Positions 34,534 through 43,837 of a DNA stretch of 64,000 bases are shown here, piece by piece. The stretch covers positions 88,365-152,364 of the forward strand of contig CAVYPM010000012.1 in NCBI GenBank assembly GCA_963770375.1, written 5' to 3'. Source of the DNA: DASVBE01 sp963770375 (lineage in GTDB: Bacteria; Actinomycetota; Actinomycetes; Streptosporangiales; Streptosporangiaceae). Position numbers and translations under genes: made by a program. The notes beneath the pieces were generated by a model. It was not told the DNA's origin and did not search any database. It saw only the letters and a list, made by a program, of their open reading frames with translations. Positions within the stretch are counted from its first letter, which is position 1. Each line of letters begins with the position of its first letter.

Positions 34534-36228
34534 GTGGGCATGCCGGAATACACGGGCCCGGTGCTCGGACCGTCCGCGCATGCGGACACCTTCTGCCGGG
34601 ATAACCTCCCGCCCCCCGAGCAGTGGCCGGAGTTCGTCTTTGACCTGCCCGGGCTCAGCTACCCGGCGCAGCTGAATGCGGCCGCCGAGCTGCTCGACGC
34701 TACCGCTGAGCGGCTCGGCGCCGGCCGCCGCTGCTTGCTCACCCCCGGCGGCACCAGCTGGAGTTACGGCGAGCTCCGGGCCGTCACCGACCAGATTGCG
34801 CGGGTGCTGACGGACCGGCTTGGCGTCGTCCCCGGCAACCGCGTCCTGCTGCGCGGGCCGAACAACCCCTGGCTGGCCGCCTGCTGGCTGGCCGTGCTGA
34901 AGGCCGGCGCCGTGGCCGTGCCGACCATGCCGCTGCTGCGCGCCTCCGAGCTGACCGCCATCGCCTCGATCGCCCGGCCCATGCTCGCGATCTGCGACGC
35001 CCGCTTCACCGATGACCTCACGGCCGCCGACCTGGGCGGGGCCCCGGTCATCACCTACGGCGGCCCCGGCGAGGACGACCTCACCGCCCTGGCCAGCCAG
35101 GCCGAAGCCGCCTTCACCGCCGTGGCCACAGCAGCGGACGACGTCGCCCTGCTCGCCTTCACGTCGGGGACCACCGGCAAGCCCAAGGCCACCATGCACT
35201 TCCACCGCGATCTCCTCGCGATCGCCGACACGTTCTCCGAGCACGTTCTCCGCCCCAGCGCCGGCGACCTGTTCACCGGCACTCCCCCGCTGGCGTTCAC
35301 CTTCGGGCTCGGCGGGCTCCTCCTCTTCCCCCTGCGGGTCGGCGCGGCCACGCTCCTCGTCGAAAAGGCAACCCCCGATCAGCTGGCCGACGCCATCGAC
35401 GAGCACGGCGTGACCATCTGCTTCACCGCGCCGACCGCCTACCGCGCCATGCTGCGATCCGGCCGCGCCCCGGCCCTGCGCCGCACGCTCCGCCGCGCAG
35501 TATCCGCCGGCGAGCATCTGCCCGAGTCCACGTGGCACGCCTTCCTCGAGGCCACCGGCGTCCGCCTGATCGACGGCATCGGCTCCACCGAGATGCTCCA
35601 CATCTTCGTCTCCGCCGCCGACGACGACATCCGCCCCGGGGCCACCGGCAAGCCGGTCCCCGGCTACCAGGCCGCGGTCCTCGACGACAAGGGCCACCCC
35701 GTCCAGCCCGGCACCCCCGGCCGCCTGGCCGTCAAGGGCCCGACTGGCTGCCGCTACCTCGCCGACGCCCGGCAGACCACCTATGTGCAGGACGGCTGGA
35801 ACTTCACCGGCGACACGTTCGTGCAGGACCCGGACGGCTACCTGATCTACCTGGCCCGCAGCGACGACATGATCGTCTCCTCGGGTTACAACATCGCCGG
35901 CCCCGAGGTCGAGGAAGCCCTCCTCCAGCACGACGCGGTCGCCGAATGCTGCGTCGTCGGCCTCCCCGACCCCGAGCGCGGCCAGCTGGTCACCGCCTAC
36001 GTCGTCCTGCGCGAGGGCCTCTCCCCCGCGCCGGAACTGGCCGCCGAACTGCAGGACTTCGCCAAGCAGCAGATCGCCCCCTACAAGTACCCGCGGGCCG
36101 TCAACTTCGTGACCGCGCTCCCCCGCAGCTCAACCGGCAAGGTCCAGCGCTACGTGCTGCGCCAGCAAGCACCGGGCCAGCAAGCACCGGGCCAGCAGGC
36201 AACCGGCCCCCAGGCCACGGCCGGCTGA
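34534..36228 (+). CDS. Aryl-CoA ligase (2-aminobenzoate/benzoate-CoA ligase family)
   Basis: A 564-residue acyl-adenylate-forming enzyme that activates an aromatic acid with ATP and CoA. The AMP-binding P-loop is FTSGTTGKPKATMHFH, followed by GIGSTEMLHIF, GDTFVQDPDGYLIYLARSDDMIVSSGYNIAGPEVE and the C-terminal lysine in SSTGKVQR. The GSTEMLHIF and RSDDMIVSSGYNI signatures are those of benzoate- and 2-aminobenzoate-CoA ligases. GTG 34534 (AGGAG seven bases upstream) is preferred over ATG 34540. The C-terminus ends in a short repeat of QQAPG. It is followed 13 bases later by the hydroxylase/reductase gene. Confidence 0.92.
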   Translation: MGMPEYTGPVLGPSAHADTFCRDNLPPPEQWPEFVFDLPGLSYPAQLNAAAELLDATAERLGAGRRCLLTPGGTSWSYGELRAVTDQIARVLTDRLGVVPGNRVLLRGPNNPWLAACWLAVLKAGAVAVPTMPLLRASELTAIASIARPMLAICDARFTDDLTAADLGGAPVITYGGPGEDDLTALASQAEAAFTAVATAADDVALLAFTSGTTGKPKATMHFHRDLLAIADTFSEHVLRPSAGDLFTGTPPLAFTFGLGGLLLFPLRVGAATLLVEKATPDQLADAIDEHGVTICFTAPTAYRAMLRSGRAPALRRTLRRAVSAGEHLPESTWHAFLEATGVRLIDGIGSTEMLHIFVSAADDDIRPGATGKPVPGYQAAVLDDKGHPVQPGTPGRLAVKGPTGCRYLADARQTTYVQDGWNFTGDTFVQDPDGYLIYLARSDDMIVSSGYNIAGPEVEEALLQHDAVAECCVVGLPDPERGQLVTAYVVLREGLSPAPELAAELQDFAKQQIAPYKYPRAVNFVTALPRSSTGKVQRYVLRQQAPGQQAPGQQATGPQATAG

Positions 36229-36241
36229 GGCGGGCAGCCGG

Positions 36242-38639
36242 GTGCGCATAGCAGTCATCGGCGGCGGCCCGGGCGGGCTGTACTTCGCCGCCCTCGCCCG
36301 GCAGCTGGACCCCACCAGCGAGATCACCGTCTGGGAGCGGAACGCGGCCGACGACACGTTCGGCTTCGGCGTCGTGTTCTCGGACGAGACGCTCGGCGGC
36401 ATCGAGCACGCCGACAGCAGCATCTACGCGGCGATGGAGCGCGAGTTCGCCCGCTGGGACGACATCGACGTGCACTTCCGCGGCCAGGTGCACACCAGCG
36501 GCGGGCACGGCTTCGCCGCGATGAGCCGGAAGCGGCTGCTGCAGATCCTCCAGCAGCGCTGCGCGGAGCTCGGGGTGACCGTGCACTTCTCCGCGCTGGC
36601 CCCGGACCCCGGGGAACTTCGCAAGAGCCACGACCTGGTGATCGCGGCCGACGGCGCCAACTCGATGATCCGCACCCGGTACGCGGACGTCTTCGGGCCC
36701 ACCCTGGAGTCCCGCCGCTGCCGGTACATGTGGCTCGGCACGGACAAGGTCTTCGACGCGTTCAAGTTCTACATCGCGGAGACCCCGCACGGCGTCATGC
36801 AGATCCACGGCTACCCCTACGACGCAGGCAACAGCACGTTCATCGTGGAGATGACCGAGCAGGTGTGGGAGCGAGCCGGCTTCGCCGCGTTCGCTGATCG
36901 CCCGCTTGCGGCCCGGCGAGTCGGACGAGAAGTCGGTCAGCCTGGTCCGCGACCTGTTCGCGGACGTGCTCGGCGGCGCGGAGCTGTTCCTCAACAACTC
37001 CAAGTGGCTGCGGTTCACCACGGTCCGCAACGAGCGCTGGCGGCACGGCAACCTGGTGCTGCTCGGCGACGCCGCGCACACCGCGCACTTCTCCATCGGC
37101 TCGGGCACCAAGCTGGCCATGGAGGACGCGCTCGCGCTGGCCGCCTGCCTGCACGAGCAGCCGGACACCGAGACGGCGCTGGCGGCCTACGAGGCCGAGC
37201 GGCGCCCGGTCGTCCTGTCCACCCAGCGGGCGGCGCAGGCCAGCCTGGAGTGGTTCGAGAACCTCGGCCAGTACACCGGCCAGCACCCGCTCCAGTTCGC
37301 GTTCAACATCATGACCCGCAGCCGCCGGGTCACCTACAGCAACCTGAAGCTGCGGGACCCGGAGTTCGTCGATTCGGTGGACCGCTGGTTCGCCGGGCAC
37401 GAGCGGGACCGGGGGCACGGCACCGGCCAGGTGAGCCCGCCGATGTTCCAGCCGTTCCGGCTGCGCGGCCTGACCCTGCGCAACCGGATCGTGGTCTCGC
37501 CGATGGACATGTACCGGGCCACCGACGGCCTGCCCAACGACTTCCACCTGGTCCACCTGGGCAGCAAGGCGCTGGGCGGGGCCGGCCTGGTGATGACCGA
37601 GATGGTCTGCGTGTCGGCCGACGGGCGGATCACCCCCGGCTGCACCGGGATCTGGACCGATGAGCAGGCCTTGCGCTGGCGAAGACTGGTGAATTTCTGT
37701 AACGGTGAGAGCGGCGCGAAGGTCGGCATCCAGCTCGGCCACTCCGGGCGCAAAGGATCGACGCGGCTGATGTGGGAGGGCATCGACGACCCGCTGCCGG
37801 ACGGCAACTGGGACGTGGTCGGCCCGTCGCCGCTGCCCTACCGGCCGGGGGTCAGCCAGGTCCCGCGCGAGCTGGGGCCCGCGGACCTGGCGGAGATCAG
37901 GCAGCAGTTCGCCGACGCCACGGCCCGGGCCGCGGAGGCCGGCTTCGACCTGCTCGAGCTGCACTGCGCGCACGGCTACCTGCTGTCCTCGTTCATCTCC
38001 CCGCTGGCCAACCAGCGCACCGACGAATACGGCGGGTCGCTGGCCGGCCGGCTGCGCTACCCGCTCGAGGTGTTCACCGCGATGCGCGCGGTGTGGCCGG
38101 AGGACCGGCCGATGAGCGTGCGGATCTCGGCCACCGACTGGGTGGACGGCGGGATCACCGGGGAGGACTCGGTGCAGATCGCCCGGGCCTTCGCGGCTGC
38201 GGGGGCGGACATCATCGACGTATCGACCGGCCAGGTCGACGCGGGCGAGCAGCCCGCGTTCGGCCGGTCCTACCAGACCCCGTACGCGGACCGGATCCGC
38301 AACGAGGCCGGGCTGGCGACGATGGCGGTGGGCGTGATCTCGTCCTGGGACGACGTGAACTCGATCCTGCTGGCCGGCCGGGCCGACCTGTGCCTGCTCG
38401 GCCGGGCGCACCTGTACGACCCGAACTGGACCCTGCACGCCGCGGCCGAGCAGGAGTACGACGGCCCGGGCGCGCCCTGGCCGGATCCGTGGCGCCCCGG
38501 CGCGCGGCGGCCGCAGACCGGCCGGACCGACGGCGCGAAGCCGCGGCTGGAGCTGATCCGGGCCGGCCAAACCGGCACCGCCCACGGCCGCTGGCGCCCG
38601 GCGGCCCGGCCCGCCGCGGCCCGGCCCGGCCCGGGCTGA
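36242..38639 (+). CDS. Bifunctional salicylyl-CoA 5-hydroxylase / 2-aminobenzoyl-CoA monooxygenase-reductase, frameshifted
   Basis: A flavoprotein fusion of about 798 residues. The first 400 residues form an FAD aromatic hydroxylase (GGGPGGLYFA, DGANSMIRTRYADVFG, GDAAHTAHFSIGSGTKLAMEDA). The second half, from about 37443, is an old-yellow-enzyme-type FMN reductase (MFQPFRLRGLTLRNRIVVSPMDMY, HCAHGYLLSSFISP). In the anthranilate pathway this enzyme class hydroxylates and then reduces 2-aminobenzoyl-CoA; related proteins are annotated as salicylyl-CoA 5-hydroxylases. The frame shifts by one extra base at about 36895-36910, inside the hydroxylase domain. Both sides are well conserved, so an error or a very recent mutation is likely. 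Confidence 0.85.
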
Positions 38640-38796
38640 CGCCGAAGTCAGGCCCGGCTGAACTGGCGCCTGCCCCGCTGCGTGTAACGGGCAGTACCAG
38701 CACGGCCCTGGCGGCCCTCTGAGCGGCCCCTGGCGGCCGGTCCTCCCCGGGTTGCTGAACTGCGTCCCTTGACCCGGGAAGGACCCGGTAACCCAT

Positions 38797-39366
38797 ATGA
38801 ACCAGGCACCAGCCGAGCCCAGGCCGGCCAGCACACCCAGCACCGCATCCGGACCTGCCGCCGTGCTGCGGCAGCTGAGCTGGACCGTGGCTGAGCTCAT
38901 CATCGGCGGCGCACTGCTGGCCGCCCATTTCCTCATCCCCGCGCAGCATGACCTGCTCCGCTCGGTGACCGGCGGGGCCGCCATCGGCTCGCTGGTGGTC
39001 GTCGTCCTGACGGCCAGGTTCCGCTACGAAGTCAGGGGCGGCCGGATCACCGCCCGCGAGCAGCTGCGCGGCCCCCGGTCAGTCGACCTGACCCGGCTGA
39101 CCGGCGTGACCGCCCCGGACCAGCCGGAGAAGTTCTGGGGTTCGACCCTGTTCGGCCAGCAGGCGCTACCTGGAGCTGCGGGACGAGCGCGGATCCGTAG
39201 GTGCGGCTGAGCTTCTTCGGCACCGGGAGGGGCCCGCGGCGCCGGCTGCTGGCCGCGCTGGAGCCCTACGTCATGGCCGACGGTGTAGTCCCGGTCCGGC
39301 CTGGTCCGCGAGGCGCTCGGCGGCCGGCTCTGGTGGCCTCGCCCCCGGCCGGCGGTCAGCGCATGA
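38797..39366 (+). pseudogene. Tandem paralogue copy 1, small membrane protein, frameshifted
   Basis: First of three related genes. The reconstructed product is about 190 residues: a polar N-terminus (MNQAPAEPRP), two membrane helices (about 28-47 and 53-68), then a PH-like soluble part with RYEVRGGRITARE, VDLTRLTGVTAPD, RRRLLAALEPYVMADGV and REALGGRLWWPRP. The frame changes three times, near 39160, 39198 and 39296, each consistent with one extra base. ATG 38797 has GGAAGGA upstream. The family is unknown to me. Its TGA overlaps the ATG of copy 2 (ATGA), so the set was once an operon. Confidence 0.6.
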
Positions 39367-39876
39367 ACGCGCAGCAGCCCCCGTGACCTCCCCGCCCGCC
39401 GAGGTGGTGCTGCCGAACCTCCGCTGGCGCTGTTCGAAACGGCGTTCGCGGTGGCGCTTGTGACCGTGTACTTCCTGGCCCCGGCGAGCCAGACCGCGCT
39501 GCATCGCGTCGCGATCGTGGGCACCGTCGGATTGTTCTTCGGCATCGTCGTCACGTCCACGTACCGCTACGAGATCCGGGGCGCCCAGCTCGTCGCGACC
39601 GAGATGCACCGAACCCGGCAGACGGTCGACCTGACCCGGCTGGCCAGGGTCACCGCCCCGGACCGGCGGGAGCCGTTCTGGTCGCGGGCGCTGCTCGGCC
39701 GGCTGCGCTGGCTGGAGCTGCGGGACGAGCAGAGCCACGTGCTGCGGCTGAACTTCTACGGCGCCACGGGAGGCCGGCGGCAGCGGCTGCTGGCCGCGCT
39801 GGAGCCGTACGTGATGGCCGACGGCGTCAGCCGGACCGGGCTGGTGACCGAGGCGCTGTCCGGGGAGCTCTGGTAG
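39363..39876 (+). pseudogene. Tandem paralogue copy 2, small membrane protein, frameshifted
   Basis: Second member. It starts at ATG 39363, overlapping copy 1. After about seven codons the frame must shift by one base (near 39380) to enter the open stretch with FETAFAVALVTVYFLAPA (membrane helix), a second helix (VGTVGLFFGIVVTST), RYEIRGAQLVATE, VDLTRLARVTAPD, WLELRDEQSHVLRLNFYG and RQRLLAALEPYVMADGVSRTGLVTEALSGELW. This is the best preserved copy and intact from about 39385 to its stop. It could still be expressed from an internal GTG such as 39442 or 39451. Confidence 0.6.
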
Positions 39877-39936
39877 ACCCCGGCCGCGGCCGTCCTGAAT
39901 GCACGTCCCCTTGGCCCGGGAAGGACCGGAAACGAA

Positions 39937-40473
39937 ATGAACCAGGCACCATCGGAACCCAGCACGGCCAGCACTTCCCGTACCGCATCCGGGCCAGTCG
40001 TCCTGAGGCTCGCCGCACTTCATGTACTTCGAGTTGGCCCTCACGTTCGCGGGCATCGTGGCGTTCTGTGACCCTGCGCCATACGAGCTGGGGCGCGCAT
40101 CCGTTCTGGGGCGCTCATCATCGGCGGCCCGATCCTGGGCCGTGGTGTTTGCCCTGTTCGAGATCCGGATTCAGGACGGCCGGCTGACTTCCGCGACCAG
40201 TTCCGGTCCAGCCGGTCCGTTGACCTGCGCCAGCTGGTCAGCGTCACGGCCCCGGCCAAGCCGGAGCGGTGGCTCACCGGGCGCCGGTTCATGGTGCTCA
40301 CCGACCGGCAGGGCGCTCAGGTGCGGCTCACGCTCTACGGCACCCGGCCCAGCCAGCGGCGCCGGGTGCTGGCCGAGCTGGAGCCGTACATCATGGCCGA
40401 CGGCGTCAGCCGGGACGGCCTCGTCGCCGAGGCGCTGTCCGGTGAGCTGTGGTGGCCCCGGCCGCGCCGGTAG
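39937..40473 (+). pseudogene. Tandem paralogue copy 3, small membrane protein, frameshifted
   Basis: Third member. It begins with the same MNQAP start and upstream GGGAAGGACC leader as copy 1. The first membrane region is broken by a shift near 40022, and another change near 40190 is needed to reach SVDLRQLVSVTAP, MVLTDRQGAQVRLTLYG and RRRVLAELEPYIMADGVSRDGLVAEALSGELWWPRPRR. The last 60 residues are intact and closest to copy 2. A strong hairpin follows its stop codon. Confidence 0.58.
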
Positions 40474-40486
40474 CCCAGGAGAAGCC

Positions 40487-40518
40487 CGGCTAGCCCCGGG
40501 CCTGCCCGGGGCTAGCCG
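40487..40518. terminator. Bidirectional terminator hairpin between convergent genes
   Basis: CGGCTAGCCCCGGG (40487-40500) and CCCGGGGCTAGCCG (40505-40518) form a perfect 14-bp stem with a CCTG tetraloop. It lies 13 bases after the stop of paralogue copy 3 and overlaps the last codons of the convergent Rieske gene. It is one of the strongest hairpins in the window. Confidence 0.8.
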
Positions 40519-40826
40519 AGGTCCAGGTAGACCGTGCCGTCGTCGACGCGGACCGGGTAGCAGCGCAGGTCGGTCAGGACCGGCGCGCCGAGCGCCCGGC
40601 CGGTGGTGTAGTCGAACCGGCCGTTGTGCATCGGGCACTCGATCACGTCGTCCATGACCAGGCCGTCGCAGAGCAGCGTCTGCTCGTGCGTGCAGTGCCC
40701 GTCGGTGGCGTAGTAGCGGTCGCCGGGCGAGCGGTAGATCGCGTACGCCCGCCCGGCGTGGTCGAACGGGATCACGTCCTCGGGGTCGATGTCGCTGGTC
40801 TGGCAGGCGGCGACCCACTGGGCCAT
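40512..40826 (-). CDS. MocE-type Rieske [2Fe-2S] ferredoxin
   Basis: A 104-residue Rieske ferredoxin with the cluster ligands in GHCTHEQ and ECPMHNGRF (CxH and CxxH). The length is normal for the MocE/NdoA-type group. It lies just downstream of the desaturase gene on the same strand (25-base gap) and most likely passes electrons to it. The MocD/MocE pair was named from rhizopine catabolism, but in actinomycetes such pairs often serve other oxygenations. Its stop codon lies inside the terminator stem. Confidence 0.92.
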   Translation of the reverse strand: MAQWVAACQTSDIDPEDVIPFDHAGRAYAIYRSPGDRYYATDGHCTHEQTLLCDGLVMDDVIECPMHNGRFDYTTGRALGAPVLTDLRCYPVRVDDGTVYLDLG

Positions 40827-40851
40827 CGGCTCCTCCTCAGGCCGCGGGCAC

Positions 40852-41958
40852 TCAGGCCGCGGGCACGGGGGCCAGCGGCCGGGCCCGGCCGTCCGCGGCC
40901 GCGCTGGGCTGGTAGTAGGGCGCGGCGCCGGGCAGCAGCTCGCGGCGGATGTAGTAGTCCTGGTCGCGGAGCTGGCGCAGGATCGCCGGGATGATCTCCT
41001 TGTAGGCCGCCAGGATCGACGGGTAGGCCGGGGCCAGGTCGTGCTTGATCTCCTCGTGCAGCTCGGGCAGCCGGTGGTACGGGACCATCGGGAACATGTG
41101 GTGCTCGACGTGGTAGTTCATGTTCCAGTACAGGAACCGGTTGACCACGTTCATCTTCACCGTGCGGGTGTTGAGCCGGTGGTCGAGCACGTTCTCGCCC
41201 AGGCCGGCGTGCTGGGTCAGCGCGTAGACGATCAGCATGCACGCGCCGTACAGCCGCGGGCCGCCGATCAGCACGACCGGCAGCCAGGTACGGAAGATGA
41301 TGGCCACGGCGATCGTCACCGCGTAGACGGCCAGGTGGATCCGGGCCGTCCGGTACACCTTGTGCCGTTCCTGCTCGGGCACGTAGTCGGCCTCGTCGGC
41401 GGTCAGCCGGCCCGCGGCGTGCCGGAACATCAGCATGAACGCGACCGGCACGTCGACCAGGCCGACGAGGTTGGCGATGATCCTGGCCAGCTTCGCGGGG
41501 CGCATCGCGGCGATCTCCGGGTCCCGGCCGAGGATGAGCGTGTCGGTGTGGTGCCGGGTGTGGCTCCACCGCCAGGTCGTCGGGTCCCGCATGATCATGA
41601 AGGACGCGATCTGGTACAGGGCCTGGGCCAGCCAGCGGGTCCGGAACGCGGTGCCGTGGCCGGACTCGTGCCAGCGCGAGTCGGAGGACGAGCCGTACAG
41701 AATCCCGTACGCGAGCACGAACGGCAGGACCCACCAGGATCCCCAGAGCGCGATCACCGCGGCCGCGAGTCCCAGCAGCAGGCCGAACCAGATCGCGGTG
41801 TCCCGCAGGGCCGGGCCGTCGCTGCGCCGCATCAGCTGCTTCATCCGGGGCCGCGGCACCGCGCTGCGGAACCAGTTCCGGCCGGCCAGCCCGGCGTCCA
41901 CCGCTGCCTGGTTCTCCGGTCCGGCGAGGCTGTACCGCGCCAGCCGTTCCCTGCCCAT
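40852..41958 (-). CDS. Fatty acid desaturase family diiron membrane oxygenase (MocD-like)
   Basis: A 368-residue integral membrane diiron enzyme. The three histidine boxes are present: HESGH, HTRHH and HVEHH, with a further H in LTQHAGLGENVLDHR. About four membrane helices lie between them. The substrate could be a lipid or a small molecule; the MocD-like subgroup is coupled to a Rieske ferredoxin, which is the next gene here. ATG 41958 starts a soluble N-terminal region of about 60 residues. It is divergent from the PAP2/diacylglycerol kinase gene. Confidence 0.9.
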   Translation of the reverse strand: MGRERLARYSLAGPENQAAVDAGLAGRNWFRSAVPRPRMKQLMRRSDGPALRDTAIWFGLLLGLAAAVIALWGSWWVLPFVLAYGILYGSSSDSRWHESGHGTAFRTRWLAQALYQIASFMIMRDPTTWRWSHTRHHTDTLILGRDPEIAAMRPAKLARIIANLVGLVDVPVAFMLMFRHAAGRLTADEADYVPEQERHKVYRTARIHLAVYAVTIAVAIIFRTWLPVVLIGGPRLYGACMLIVYALTQHAGLGENVLDHRLNTRTVKMNVVNRFLYWNMNYHVEHHMFPMVPYHRLPELHEEIKHDLAPAYPSILAAYKEIIPAILRQLRDQDYYIRRELLPGAAPYYQPSAAADGRARPLAPVPAA

Positions 41959-42287
41959 CTGCCGACCGCCTCCCGCGCTCTGCCGCCCCCGCGCGGACGG
42001 GCCGTGGGTCCAGCTCGCTGGCCAGGGACGTTAAGCGTGATCGTGGTTCCCGGTAGACGAGCTGTCAAGGGAGCGGCCGCGCGGGCGGCGGCGCTCGGCG
42101 GCCAGCCTCGGCGTGAACCACCACCACAGCACCAGCCGGCGGAGCCGCCAGCCAGCCAGCCAGCGGAGCCGGCCCAGCAAGCACAGCGAGCGACTAGCAC
42201 AGCCCCGCGGGGGTATCTGGCGGCTCCTGACCGCGAACCCCAGCCCGCGCCGCCCGGCGGCGGCGCGGGCACCCGAGGAGATGATCA
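41959..42287. other. Divergent intergenic region with short CCAG repeat
   Basis: A 329-base gap between the desaturase and PAP2/kinase genes. It contains four tandem CCAG units (42148-42163) flanked by GCGGAGCC repeats and a GCGTGATCGTGG stretch near 42036. GAGGAG at 42275-42280 serves the downstream gene. I see no gene and no confident promoter. Confidence 0.45.
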
Positions 42288-43757
42288 GTGCCAGCCGCTG
42301 CCCACCGCAGGTCCCTGCGGGCCCGGATCGCTGACGGCGACCGCGCCGTCATGGCCAGGATCCACGCCACCCACTCGACGGCGCTCGACCGGGCGATGCC
42401 CGCGCTCAGCAAGGCCGCCAACCACAGCGTGCTGTGGTTCGGGGTGGCCGCGGGGCTGGCCGCCAGCCGGGACAAGTGGGCCCGGCGCGCAGCGCTGCGC
42501 GGCCTCGGCTCGGTCGCGATCGCCAGCACCGCGACCAACGTGGCAGCCAAGCGGATGATCCGGCGGGTCCGGCCGGAGGCGGAGATCCCGGCGGCACGGC
42601 AGCTGTCCCGGCGGCTGCGGACCACCTCGTTCCCGTCCGGGCACGCCGCCTCGGCGGCGGCCTTCGCCACCGGCGTGGCGCTGGAACGGCCGCTGCTGGC
42701 CGTCCCGGTGGGCGCGCTGGCCGCGGCGGTGGGCACGTCCCGGGTGGTGACCGGCGTGCACTTCCCGTCCGACGTGGCGGCCGGGTTCGCGGTCGGCGTG
42801 GCGGCCGGCACGCTGACCCTGCGCTGGTGGCCGCGGCGCGCGAAGGCCCCGGCCGGCGCCGCGCGGCCGCGCCGGGAGGCACCCGCGGTGCCGGACGGCG
42901 CGGGCCTGGTGCTGGTGATGAACGCGGCGTCGGGCACCTCGTCGGAGGAGCTGGCCGGCTTCCTGGCCGCCGAGCTTCCGCAGGCCCGGGTGGTGCGCGC
43001 CGAGACGGGCAGCGACCTGCCCGCGCTGCTGCACGAGGCCGCGGCCACCGCCAGCGTGCTGGGCGTGGCCGGCGGCGACGGCTCGGCCCGGCTGGCCGCC
43101 GGGATCGCCGCGGACAAGGGCCTGCCACTGCTGGTCGTGCCGGCCGGCACGTTCAACCACTTCGCCACCGACCTCGGCGTGCGGTCCGCGGCGGACGCAA
43201 TCGCAGCGCTGCGGGCCGGGGACAGCGTGCTGGTCGACGTGGCCGACGCCGGCGACCAGGCGTTCCTGAACACCGCGAGCACAGGGATCTACGTGGACCT
43301 GGTGCGCACCCGGGAGGCGCTGGAAAACCGGCTGGGCAAATGGCCCGCCGTGCTGGTCGCACTGGTCCAGGTGCTGCGCAGCAGCCGGCCCATCGACCTG
43401 GCGGTGGACGGCCGGGCGCGGCGGGTCTGGCTGCTGTTCGCCGGCAACTGCAGGTACGAGCCGGCCGGCGCCGCGCCCTCGTACCGCCCGGACCTGGCCG
43501 ACGGCCAGCTCGACATCCGCCTGGTGGACGGTCAGCAGCCGCTGGCCAGGACCCGGCTGATCCTCGCCGTTCTGCTCGGCACGCTGTCCCGGTCCCGGGT
43601 GTACCGGACCTGGACCGCGGACTCGCTGCGGATCGCCGCGGCGGACGGCGGTGAGGTCCTGCTGTCGGTGGACGGCGAGGCGGTCGAGACCGAGCCGTCG
43701 CTGACCGTCCGCAAGCGGCCTGCAGGGCTGCTCGTCTACCGCCCGGACGGGGCCTGA
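42288..43757 (+). CDS. Bifunctional PAP2 phosphatase / diacylglycerol kinase family protein
   Basis: A 489-residue fusion. The N-terminal 190 residues are a PAP2 domain with KRMIRRVRP, FPSGHA and SRVVTGVHFPSD, all intact. The C-terminal 290 residues are a DAGK-type lipid kinase domain with GVAGGDGSARLAAG, PAGTFNHFATDLG and a closing LSVDGEAVE. GTG 42288 follows GAGGAG by seven bases. The combination suggests removal and addition of phosphate on membrane lipids by one chain. It is a different architecture from the PAP2-kinase fusion at 26419, whose kinase is protein-kinase-like. Confidence 0.93.
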   Translation: MPAAAHRRSLRARIADGDRAVMARIHATHSTALDRAMPALSKAANHSVLWFGVAAGLAASRDKWARRAALRGLGSVAIASTATNVAAKRMIRRVRPEAEIPAARQLSRRLRTTSFPSGHAASAAAFATGVALERPLLAVPVGALAAAVGTSRVVTGVHFPSDVAAGFAVGVAAGTLTLRWWPRRAKAPAGAARPRREAPAVPDGAGLVLVMNAASGTSSEELAGFLAAELPQARVVRAETGSDLPALLHEAAATASVLGVAGGDGSARLAAGIAADKGLPLLVVPAGTFNHFATDLGVRSAADAIAALRAGDSVLVDVADAGDQAFLNTASTGIYVDLVRTREALENRLGKWPAVLVALVQVLRSSRPIDLAVDGRARRVWLLFAGNCRYEPAGAAPSYRPDLADGQLDIRLVDGQQPLARTRLILAVLLGTLSRSRVYRTWTADSLRIAAADGGEVLLSVDGEAVETEPSLTVRKRPAGLLVYRPDGA

Positions 43758-43837
43758 TCCCGGCCGGGCAGGTTTCGGCGGCGGCGGGCCGGGCATCTGG
43801 CGGCGCTATGACCAGCTCACGGCAGCAGGAGGCACCG

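Noticed and set aside
42148..42163. CCAG tandem repeats as a CRISPR or VNTR locus
   Set aside because: Only four 4-base units with no spacers; a trivial simple repeat.
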